Source of the DNA: CAVYOD01 sp963770045
GTDB lineage: Bacteria; Acidobacteriota; Aminicenantia; Aminicenantales; CAVYOD01
Length of the DNA stretch: 64,000 nt
Reading direction: 5' to 3'
Assembly (NCBI GenBank): GCA_963770045.1
Contig: CAVYOD010000031.1
Coordinates: 52,664 to 116,663 of the forward strand
Shown here: in pieces, positions 36,930 through 44,000 of the stretch
How positions within the stretch are numbered: position 1 is the stretch's first letter
Layout of the letters: each line of letters starts with the position of its first letter
Notes under the pieces: model-generated
Seen by the model: the letters and a program-made list of their open reading frames with translations, nothing else
The model's database searches: none
Told to the model about the DNA's origin: nothing
Position numbers and translations under genes: made by a program

Positions 36930-38525
36930 CTAGTTCCTTTTCTTTTTCCGGGCTTCCTGGATGCATTCGCGAAAAGACACGATCACGGAAAGGCCGTGAT
37001 AGGCGATCTCTTCCCTGAGGATCTCGACATTCGCGGCCAGGTTCTTGGGCAAGGGCTCGAGGCTCCGGATGTGCTCCTTGGGGACGCCCAGGCCTTCGAT
37101 CATCCGGATGAGCTTTTGCCCGGACCCGTAGCTCTCCTGGCCGCCGGTCATAGCCACGGTAGAATTATCGAGGATGATGACCGTCATGTCGGTGTTGGCC
37201 ACGGCCGCATCGAGGAGAGGTGTCAGTCCGGAATGGGCAAAGGTCGAGTCGCCGATCGCCGCTACCGATGGATGGACTCCGGCCTCGGCGCCCCCCTTGG
37301 CCATGCTGATGGACGCCCCCATGCAGACACAGGTATCCACCGCATTGTAGGGAGGAAAAGCGCCGAGAGTATAACAGCCGATGTCGCTGAAGACCCTGGC
37401 GCTTGGATGGTCCTCGAGCGCCTTGTTGAGGGCCTTGAAGGTATCGGCATGAGGACATCCGACACAGAGCTGGGGCGGACGCGCGGCCAATTTGAGCTTG
37501 CCAGCGGGAGCCGTTTCCAGGCGCGGAAGACCCAACGCCTGGCGGACGATCTCGGGCGAAAGCTCCCCGTCCGGGGGAATGTGACCGGTCAATTTCCCCT
37601 TGACTGTCTTCCCGCACAGCCCGAAGAGACCGCCGACGTCCCTCTCGATCAAGGGGAAACCCTCCTCGACGACGAGGATGGACTCGACATGGTCGACGAG
37701 CTTTTTGATCAAGCCTTTGGGCAAGGGGTAGGTTGAGATCTTAAGGATCGAGGACCGCCGCGCTTCGCCCCTGAGGCTTTCAAGCACATAATTGTGGGCG
37801 ATCCCGGAGGCGATAATACCGAGGGACCGGCTGTCGTCGCTCAAGGTGAGCCGATTGAAAACGGATTCATCGGACAGGCGCGTCATCTCGTCCTGCTTCT
37901 CGAGAAGTATCCGATAGCGCCGCCGCGCATTGACCGGAAGAAGGGTCCAATCAGCGGCGGCGCCGAGGTGAAGCTCGTTTTGGGCCCGCGGCTCGTCGGG
38001 TATGACAGACGAACGGCAGTGCGCCAGCCGGGTGACCATTCGGATCATGACCGGCAGTCCCCATTTCTCGGAGAGGTCGAATGCCTGGCGGGTCATATCG
38101 TAGGCTTCCTGGTGATCGGAGGGCTCGAAGCAAAAGATCTGGGCGAACCGGGCGTAGAACCGGCTGTCCTGCTCGTTCTGGGAGCTGTGCATGCCCGGGT
38201 CGTCTGCGCTCACCACGATGAGCCCTCCTCCAGCCCCGGTCATGGCAGAGTTCATAAACGGATCGGCGGCGACGTTGAGCCCGACGTGCTTCATCGAGAC
38301 CAGCGTCCGTTTCCCGGCGAAAGACACGCCGAGCGCTTCCTCGTAGGCGACTTTTTCATTGACGCACCAGGAAGCTTTGAACTTTTTCCCCTCATCCGAG
38401 GCCCGGATCAGGTATTCCATGATCTCCGAAGCCGGTGTCCCGGGGTAGGAATAGCCCGCCGTCAGCCCGGCGTGAATGGCTCCCAGAGCCACGGCCTCAT
38501 CGCCCAGCAAGATTTCTGTTTTCAT
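36930..38525 (-). CDS. iorA: Indolepyruvate ferredoxin oxidoreductase, alpha subunit, lacking the ferredoxin domain
   Basis: A 531-residue TPP-dependent subunit. The N-terminal pyrimidine domain starts at KTEILLGDEAVALGAIHAGL. The C-terminal TPP domain has PQLCVGCPHADTFKAL, then FSDIGCYTLGAFPPYNAVDT and the TPP motif AIGDSTFAHSGLTPLLDAAV followed by ILDNSTVAMTGGQESYG. The protein ends at VSFRECIQEARKKKRN. The archaeal enzyme continues with a two-cluster ferredoxin domain, which is absent here, so electrons must leave by a separate ferredoxin. The promoter is TTGACA-17-TATGTT at 38556-38584. First gene of the iorA-iorB-synthetase-DUF885 operon. Intact. Confidence 0.92.
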   Translation of the reverse strand: MKTEILLGDEAVALGAIHAGLTAGYSYPGTPASEIMEYLIRASDEGKKFKASWCVNEKVAYEEALGVSFAGKRTLVSMKHVGLNVAADPFMNSAMTGAGGGLIVVSADDPGMHSSQNEQDSRFYARFAQIFCFEPSDHQEAYDMTRQAFDLSEKWGLPVMIRMVTRLAHCRSSVIPDEPRAQNELHLGAAADWTLLPVNARRRYRILLEKQDEMTRLSDESVFNRLTLSDDSRSLGIIASGIAHNYVLESLRGEARRSSILKISTYPLPKGLIKKLVDHVESILVVEEGFPLIERDVGGLFGLCGKTVKGKLTGHIPPDGELSPEIVRQALGLPRLETAPAGKLKLAARPPQLCVGCPHADTFKALNKALEDHPSARVFSDIGCYTLGAFPPYNAVDTCVCMGASISMAKGGAEAGVHPSVAAIGDSTFAHSGLTPLLDAAVANTDMTVIILDNSTVAMTGGQESYGSGQKLIRMIEGLGVPKEHIRSLEPLPKNLAANVEILREEIAYHGLSVIVSFRECIQEARKKKRN

Positions 38526-38555
38526 CGGTCAGTCCTTCGCTTTCCGCAGTCTCAA

Positions 38556-38584
38556 AACATACAATCTCCGCGGGCGGGTGTCAA
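38556..38584 (-). promoter_or_regulatory. Sigma-70-like promoter of the ior operon
   Basis: On the minus strand TTGACA (38579-38584) and TATGTT (38556-38561) are 17 bp apart, 31 bp before the iorA start. Confidence 0.5.
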
Positions 38585-38597
38585 GCCGAAGGCAAAG

Positions 38598-38715
38598 CCC
38601 GTCGTCTCGTCGTCCCGTCCTATCGCCATCTCGCCAAAAAAAGAACAAAACGATACAAAAATTCCTCCCTGCCTTTGACGAGACAGACGTGACGACGAGA
38701 TGGACGAGAGAGAGG
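38598..38715. repeat. Octamer arrays in inverted pair
   Basis: GTCTCGTCGTCCCGTC-type repeats at 38598-38635 and the complementary GACGAGA/GACGACGAGATGGACGAG repeats at 38677-38715 lie in the divergent gap between iorA and the Rrf2 gene. They could form a stem with a loop of about 40 bp. Confidence 0.55.
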
Positions 38716-38741
38716 GTTTTTATTTCTCACCAAACAGATCT

Positions 38742-38796
38742 AATTTATAGAATCTATAAATTTATGTTGAAAGTGGGCGTCCGATTGGACTAGAAT
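38742..38796 (+). promoter_or_regulatory. Rrf2 gene promoter and upstream perfect palindrome
   Basis: The palindrome AATTTATAG-AAT-CTATAAATT (38742-38762) directly precedes TTGAAA (38767-38772), an 18-bp spacer and TAGAAT (38791-38796). Autoregulation by the Rrf2 protein encoded 43 bp downstream is the natural reading, since IscR-type regulators bind such AT-rich dyads. Confidence 0.6.
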
Positions 38797-38838
38797 TCGA
38801 AGGAGATTATCGACCTTTTCCGTGATGAGGAGTCATCC

Positions 38839-39297
38839 ATGATCAAATTGTCGACCAAGGGAAGGTATGGGACCAGGCTGATGTTGAACCTGGCCCTCCA
38901 TTATCAGACCGGCAACGAGGCCGTGATCCTGAGAAACATCGCCGGCGAGGAGGAAATCTCGATCCGCTATCTCGAACAGATCATCATCCCTCTCAAGATC
39001 AACCGACTGGTCAAGAGCGTCCGGGGAGCGGGGGGCGGTTACTCCTTGACCCGAAAGCCCTCCCAGATCAGAGTCGGCGAAATCCTCGAAGCTCTGGAGG
39101 GACCGATCTGTCTCGTGGATTGCATCAACGATCCTGATTTGTGCGGGCGACTCCCCCTCTGCGCGACCTTCGAAATCTGGAAGGCCGGCTCCGAATTGCT
39201 CAAGGGCTATTTCGACAAGATCACTCTGCAGGATCTTCTCGACATCGCCCAGAAGAAAAAAAAACCCAGAGAAAAACAAAAACCCAAGAGTCACTAG
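38839..39297 (+). CDS. Rrf2 family regulator, probably iron-sulfur-cluster-bearing
   Basis: A 152-residue winged-helix regulator. The N-terminal Rrf2 domain is KLSTKGRYGTRLMLNLALHY, then IAGEEEISIRYLEQIIIPLK, and the wing is SVRGAGGGYSLTRKPSQIRV. Four cysteines lie at residues 91, 95, 102 and 108; the last three have IscR-like spacing and can hold a [2Fe-2S] or [4Fe-4S] cluster. It would sense oxygen, iron, nitric oxide or redox state. The ATG follows GAGGAG. It lies upstream of a redox-sensor kinase and the cytochrome cluster, which suggests that it helps control them. The lysine-rich tail is unstructured. Confidence 0.9.
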   Translation: MIKLSTKGRYGTRLMLNLALHYQTGNEAVILRNIAGEEEISIRYLEQIIIPLKINRLVKSVRGAGGGYSLTRKPSQIRVGEILEALEGPICLVDCINDPDLCGRLPLCATFEIWKAGSELLKGYFDKITLQDLLDIAQKKKKPREKQKPKSH

Positions 39298-39377
39298 AGA
39301 TCGGCCCGCGGGCTCCGCGTCCGCCCTGGGGCGCGCCCGGCTCCCGGGTCTGTTGCCGAGCCTGGTCAAAAAATAGC

Positions 39378-39406
39378 TTGTGAGCTATTCCGATAAATTC
39401 TATAAT
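39378..39406 (+). promoter_or_regulatory. Sigma-70-like promoter of the sensor kinase
   Basis: TTGTGA (39378-39383), 17 bp and a perfect TATAAT (39401-39406). The kinase ATG at 39422 lies about 15 bp downstream, so the transcript is nearly leaderless. The in-frame GTG at 39380 is inside the promoter and unlikely as a start. Confidence 0.6.
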
Positions 39407-39421
39407 AATAATCGGTTTAAA

Positions 39422-40906
39422 ATGAACGTCAGAATAAGGGAGTGGAATCTCAAGGACAAGATCATTCTCCACGTGGTCGTCATCGGGGCTCTCACGGCGC
39501 TCGTCCTGTCCTACGTCTTCATCAACACCCAGAGGGCCGTTGTCCGCACCATGAGCCAGCAAAAACTCGAGCTCATCTCCCCGCTGATCGAGAAGAGTCT
39601 CTATCTGTTCATGAAGGAGGGACGGATCACCAATCTGGAATCCACCCTGGGGGAGATCGCGGCCTCCCATGATATCCAAAAGATCAGGATCATCAATCGG
39701 CAGGGAAGGATCCTCCACTCCTCCGAAATCAAGGAGGTCGGAGGCTCGGAAGACAGCCGGCACGTCCGGCGCTGGAACGACTTTCTCCTCCAGCGGGAAC
39801 GCTCCCGGATCTTTTTCGTCAAGTCACCGACGATGATCCAGGGCCTCTCCCTCATCGAAAACAAAGGCGCCTGCCTCGGCTGTCACTCCGATCAAACGGC
39901 CGTCAGCGGAATCCTGGAAGTGGCCGTCGATTATTCAGCCACGGCAGCGCTTCTGAAGAGAAGCCAGCTCAAGGCCATCCTGCTGGCTTTTTTCTCCTTG
40001 GCCATCGTGACCTTTGTCATCCTGCGCCTTTTCGAAAAGCTCATCAACCGGCCCATCTCCCAACTCAAGAACAAGATGAAGAAGGTCGAGGAGGGAGACC
40101 TGGCCATCCCGTTTTCTTCCTCCGGCAACGACGAAATCGGGGGTCTCTCCCGCTCTTTTGAGATCATGGTCCAAAAACTGAAAGACTCCAATCGGCAGAT
40201 CCACGAGCTCTTCGACAAGCAGATGGAGAAGGCGGAACACCTGGCCTCGATTGGGGAGCTCGCAGCCGGGCTGGCCCATGAGATCAGGAACCCGATCGCG
40301 GGGATCATGGGCGCCTTGGAGATCATCACCGCCAAGACCGAGGCTTCTGACCCTCGGAAAGAGATATTCTCCGAGATGCACCTTCAGATCGTGAAGATCA
40401 ACAACATCATCCAGGACCTCCTGAGCTACGCCAAGCCCCGGGAGATCAGTGTCAGTCTGGTCAACCCGGATGAGTGCGTCCGAAATGCCATCAGGCTGGC
40501 CGAGCCCCAGGTCAAGAAAAAGGAAATTCTCTTCCGATTTAAGGGACTGGGCAACGGCCATCTCGCCCGCCTCGACGCCGACAAGATCCAGGAGGTCTTG
40601 TTGAACCTGATGCTGAACAGCATCGCGGCCATCCCGGAGCGAGGCGGGATTTTCGTCGAGCTCCTCAAAAAGGACGAAAGAGACCTCCGGATCGTCTTCA
40701 CTGATGACGGAACGGGGATCAGAGAAGATGTTCTCCCTCATATCTTCACACCCTTTTTCACAACCAAGAGCGGAGGAACCGGGCTGGGGCTCTCCATATG
40801 CAAGAAGATCATCGAGGCCCATGCCGGTTCCATCCAGGTGAAGAGTGCCGTGGGGCACGGAACGACCTTCTTGATCGACCTTCCCGTCCTGCAGTCCGGC
40901 GGGTGA
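39422..40906 (+). CDS. Sensor histidine kinase with periplasmic haem c site
   Basis: A 494-residue membrane kinase. TM1 spans about residues 15-35, a periplasmic domain 36-183, TM2 184-203 (AILLAFFSLAIVTFVILRLF), then HAMP and dimerisation helices, the phospho-acceptor H286 in AAGLAHEIRNPIAGIMGA, and an ATPase domain with LMLNSIAAIP, DDGTGI and GTGLGLSICKKIIEAH. In the periplasmic domain CLGCH (residues 151-155) is a canonical haem c attachment site. It is flanked by SLIENKGACLGCHSDQ, as in haem-containing sensors such as the DUF3365/Tll0287-like group. It would read redox potential or a gas ligand and phosphorylate the NtrC-type protein encoded two bases downstream. Intact. Confidence 0.9.
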   Translation: MNVRIREWNLKDKIILHVVVIGALTALVLSYVFINTQRAVVRTMSQQKLELISPLIEKSLYLFMKEGRITNLESTLGEIAASHDIQKIRIINRQGRILHSSEIKEVGGSEDSRHVRRWNDFLLQRERSRIFFVKSPTMIQGLSLIENKGACLGCHSDQTAVSGILEVAVDYSATAALLKRSQLKAILLAFFSLAIVTFVILRLFEKLINRPISQLKNKMKKVEEGDLAIPFSSSGNDEIGGLSRSFEIMVQKLKDSNRQIHELFDKQMEKAEHLASIGELAAGLAHEIRNPIAGIMGALEIITAKTEASDPRKEIFSEMHLQIVKINNIIQDLLSYAKPREISVSLVNPDECVRNAIRLAEPQVKKKEILFRFKGLGNGHLARLDADKIQEVLLNLMLNSIAAIPERGGIFVELLKKDERDLRIVFTDDGTGIREDVLPHIFTPFFTTKSGGTGLGLSICKKIIEAHAGSIQVKSAVGHGTTFLIDLPVLQSGG

Positions 40907-40908
40907 TC

Positions 40909-42293
40909 ATGACCAAGAAAAAGATCCTGATCGTCGACGACGAGAAATTGATCCGCTGGAGTCTGCGCCAGCGATTGACCGAGTGGGGTCTGGAAGTCGC
41001 CGAAGCCGAGAGCGCACAGGACGCCCTCCGGACCGCTCAGGAAGAGCTGCCCGATATGGTGATGCTGGACATGAGGCTCCCGGGCGCAAGCGGTCTGGAT
41101 GTTCTGGAGGAACTCAAAAAAACCTGGCCTGAACTTCCGATCGTCATGATCACCGCCTACGGCGTCATCGACGATGCCGTGACGGCGATGCGCAAGGGGG
41201 CGTACGATTTCATCACCAAGCCCATCGATTATGCCAAGCTCTCGAGCACGGTCAAGAACGCCCTCGAGAGCGCTTCCCTCAAAAAAGAGATCGCCTACTA
41301 TAAAGAGCGGGAAGAAAAGGAGTTCGCCCTGTCCCAAATTGTCGCTGTCTCCTTGGAGATGAAGAGTGTCCTGGAGATGGTCAAGAAAATCGCGGCCAGT
41401 GAAGCCTCGATCGTCCTGCTCCAGGGGGAAAGCGGGACGGGAAAAGATGTTTTGGCCCACGCCATCCATGGCCTGAGCCGGCGCAAAGAGTTTCCCTTTC
41501 TCGCAGTGAATTGCTCGGCCATTCCGGAGAACCTTCTGGAGAGCGAACTCTTCGGCTTTGAGAAAGGGGCCTTCACCGACGCCAAGCAGCAGAAGAAAGG
41601 TTTGGTCGAAACCGCCGAGGGAGGGACCGTTTTCTTTGACGAGATCAGCACGCTCGGCCTTCACCTCCAGGCCAAACTCCTGAGATTTCTGGAAACCCAG
41701 TCCTTCAAGCGTGTCGGCGGCCTCAAGGACATCGAAGTTGATATCCGCGTCCTCGCCGCCACAAACCAGGACCTCGAAGGATTGATGCGGGAAGGAAAGT
41801 TCCGGAGCGACCTTTTCTACCGGCTGAACGTCTGCCCCATCTCCCTTCCCCCGCTGCGGGAACGCAAGGAGGATATCCTGCCGTCTGGTCAATCATTTCA
41901 TCGGCCATTTCAACATTAAATTCCGGAAAAACATTTCCAGGCTCTCTCCCGAGGCGGAGAAGGCCCTGATCCTTCATGATTGGCCGGGGAACGTTCGGGA
42001 GCTAAGGAATGCCGTGGAGAGGGCGATGATCTTCGAGGAAGGTCCGGTCATCCACCTTCAGCACCTGCCCATTCCCCTCGGCAAGGTATCGGAGCCGGCT
42101 GCCCGGCCGATCGGGGGACGCGGCTCAAGATAAGATCTTGTCACTGCCCGAAATGGAGAGGACTCTTATCCTCAGAGCACTCAAAGAATCCGGCAGGAAT
42201 CAATCCCGGGCCGCCCGTCTTTTGGACATCAGCCGTGACGCGCTGAGATACAAGATCAAGAAATTCAAGATCCAACCTGAAGACGTCAGCTGA
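40909..42293 (+). CDS. Sigma-54-dependent response regulator, NtrC type (two frameshifts)
   Basis: About 460 residues. The receiver domain has D54 in MVMLDMRLPGA and K104 in FITKPIDYAK. The AAA+ domain has Walker A LLQGESGTGKDVLAHAIHGL, the sigma-54 contact loop FGFEKGAFTDAKQQ and Walker B GGTVFFDEISTLG. The loop reads GAFTDA rather than GAFTGA. After a frame break near 41882 come the helical lid (LSPEAEKALILHDWPGNVRE) and, after another near 42115, a Fis-type helix-turn-helix (SGRNQSRAARLLDISRDALR). It follows the kinase by two bases. The probable target is the sigma-54 promoter at 42600 with its two upstream dyads. Confidence 0.88.
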
Positions 42294-42310
42294 AAGAGTC
42301 TATCATCGTA

Positions 42311-42332
42311 CCCGTCTCGTCTTTCTCGTCGA
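42311..42332. repeat. Octamer array (GTCTCGTCTTTCTCGTC)
   Basis: A short copy of the octamer family just after the NtrC-type gene. The rest of the gap up to 42641 holds the regulatory sites described separately. Confidence 0.5.
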
Positions 42333-42472
42333 TTCCCGTGCAGGGCGCGTCTAGTCTGTTTCGGCATCTTATCGTTTACCCCTAATCTTGCTCTTACTCT
42401 TCACTGCTCACGAATTACCTGGAAATTTGCTTCGATTCCCGGCACAGGCTTATAATTATCTTGGGGGGAAAT

Positions 42473-42507
42473 TGGGTGAGGTCACCCAGGATGGGTTAAA
42501 TCCCCCA
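42473..42507 (+). promoter_or_regulatory. Two tandem 16-bp enhancer-like sites (TGGGT-N7-CCCA)
   Basis: TGGGTGAGGTCACCCA (42473-42488, perfect 7-bp dyad with 2-bp centre) and TGGGTTAAATCCCCCA (42492-42507) share TGGGT at the left and CCCA at the right and are 19 bp apart centre to centre. They lie about 100-130 bp before the -24 box, the usual position of NtrC-type activator sites. Confidence 0.6.
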
Positions 42508-42599
42508 GGTATTGGCTGAAGTGGTTTGCGGGATGTCCGGGAATAAATTTATTTGATTTATATTCAATATCATACAGACAAGATGAGAGCTTGACTTAG

Positions 42600-42616
42600 T
42601 TGGCCCGAAACTTGCA
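42600..42616 (+). promoter_or_regulatory. Sigma-54 promoter
   Basis: TTGGCCCGAAACTTGCA matches the consensus TTGGCACG-N4-TTGCA with GG (42602-42603) and GC (42614-42615) exactly 10 bp apart. Transcription should start near 42627, upstream of the receiver gene and the cytochrome-porin genes. Confidence 0.75.
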
Positions 42617-42641
42617 GTTGAACCCGTGGAGCCTTGAACCT

Positions 42642-43007
42642 TTGGCCAGAATTTTGATTGTTGACGACGACAAGTTGATCCGTTGGTCACTCCGAGAGCT
42701 GCTGTCTCAGGAGGGGCACCAGGTGGAAACGCTGGCTTCCGCTGAGGCCGCGCTGGGAAAGGTTCAATCGGAACTCTTTGACCTGGTCATCGCCGACCTT
42801 GAAATCAACGACCAGGACGGGGTCGAAATGTTGAAAAAGATCAGGGGCGTCCAGCCCGGTGCGAAGATGATCGTTTTATCGGCCCACAGCCGGAACAAGG
42901 TCGAATCCCTTCTGGAGGACTTCCCGGTCGGCTCGATCGTCGAGAAGCCGTTCCGGGGCGAGCAGATCAAGGCCATCGCCAAAAAGGTCTTGGGCTCAGC
43001 GAACTAA
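42642..43007 (+). CDS. Stand-alone response-regulator receiver protein
   Basis: A 121-residue CheY-like protein. The start is taken at TTG 42642 because the longer frame begins inside the sigma-54 promoter. Phosphorylation residues are D8/D9 (RILIVDDDKL), D52 (LVIADLEIND), S80 (MIVLSAHSRN) and K102 (SIVEKPFRGE). The first 20 residues are nearly the same as those of the NtrC-type regulator (VDDxKLIRWSLR), so this may be a truncated paralogue that competes for phosphate from the haem sensor kinase. It has no output domain. First gene of the sigma-54 transcript, with the small ORF 15 bp behind it. Confidence 0.82.
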   Translation: MARILIVDDDKLIRWSLRELLSQEGHQVETLASAEAALGKVQSELFDLVIADLEINDQDGVEMLKKIRGVQPGAKMIVLSAHSRNKVESLLEDFPVGSIVEKPFRGEQIKAIAKKVLGSAN

Positions 43008-43022
43008 ATCAAGGAGGTGCGA

Positions 43023-43097
43023 GTGAACAATCGTCAACCTCTTTTCGGGATATACAACCCCGGTAAAGGGAAAGAGATTAGGGGGAGGGAAAGATGA
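43023..43097 (+). CDS. 24-codon coupled leader-type ORF
   Basis: GTG at 43023 follows a strong AAGGAGG with good spacing and encodes a basic 24-residue peptide (starting NNRQPLFGIYNPGKGKEI). Its stop overlaps the decahaem cytochrome start as ATGA. A strong ribosome site plus ATGA coupling is rarely accidental, so it may set translation of the cytochrome. It could also be chance. No homologue is known to me. Confidence 0.4.
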   Translation: MNNRQPLFGIYNPGKGKEIRGRER

Positions 43098-43980
43098 AAA
43101 AAGTCAAATTTCTGATGCTCGTCCTGACAACTTCTTTCGGTCTTCTCACGTTGATGCTCCTTGTTTCTCCTGCCGGAGCGAAGGCTCCCGCGCAACAGGG
43201 CAAGTATGTGGGAGCGGAAGCCTGCGCGGCCTGCCACGAAGAAGTCAGCACCGCCTTTAACAGGACAATCCACGGCACGACCGCGAAGCTCAAGGCCGGG
43301 GAAGAAATATCCGGATGCGAGACCTGCCATGGCCCTGGGGGCGCCCACGTGGACGCTCAGGGGGCGAAAGGGCACGATCTTCTCGTTCAAGGCGGATATC
43401 CCTGCGGCCGAAAAAACCGAAAAGTGTCTCAATTGCCACAACAAGGAAAGCGCCAATTTCGTCTTCAAGAGCAGCGAACACATGAAAGGGTCGGTCACCT
43501 GCTCCGACTGCCACGAGGTCCATTCGGCGATGGGAAAAGACATGCTGCTGTCGAACGAGGGCTACAAGCTCTGTCTGAAGTGCCATCGGGAAATCGAGCC
43601 GAAGATTCTCTTGAACGAGCGCCACCGGATCACTGAAGGGATCGTCAAGTGCGTCGATTGCCACAAAAACCACGAGCCGTCGACGAGGAGCCAGCTCGGA
43701 GGATTCAACCAGCAGACGTGCTACAAATGCCACACCGACAAACAAGGGCCCTTTATTTACGAACACGGCGCGGTCCGGACCGAAGGCTGTGTGGCCTGCC
43801 ATGATCCTCACGGTTCGGTCAACCGGCACATGCTGTCGCATCAAAGCCACCGCGGAGCTTTGTTTTTCCTGCCACGAGGACGCTCCCTCTTTCCATACCC
43901 GGTTCAACCCGGCCACCAACTGCACAAACTGCCACTCGTCGATCCACGGATCTCAACTCGATCCTTTCTTTCTTAAATGA
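43094..43980 (+). CDS. Decahaem c-type cytochrome, DmsE/MtrA family (two frameshifts)
   Basis: About 295 residues with a signal peptide (KFLMLVLTTSFGLLTLMLLV). Over the three reading frames there are exactly ten CXXCH sites: CAACH, CETCH, CLNCH, CSDCH, CLKCH, CVDCH, CYKCH, CVACH, CFSCH, CTNCH. Frame breaks lie near 43375 and 43840. Ten haems, the length and the spacing (KYVGAEACAACHEEVSTAFN at the start, then FHTRFNPATNCTNCHSSIHG at the end) fit the DmsE/MtrA/PioA family, which spans an outer-membrane barrel to carry electrons across the membrane. The next gene encodes such a barrel, so a porin-cytochrome pair is likely. It is transcribed from the sigma-54 promoter. Confidence 0.87.
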
Positions 43981-44000
43981 GGGCGGGCGAGGAGAAAACC

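Noticed and set aside
40738..41892. 384-codon frame antisense to the NtrC-type gene
   Set aside because: The receiver and AAA+ motifs are on the plus strand.
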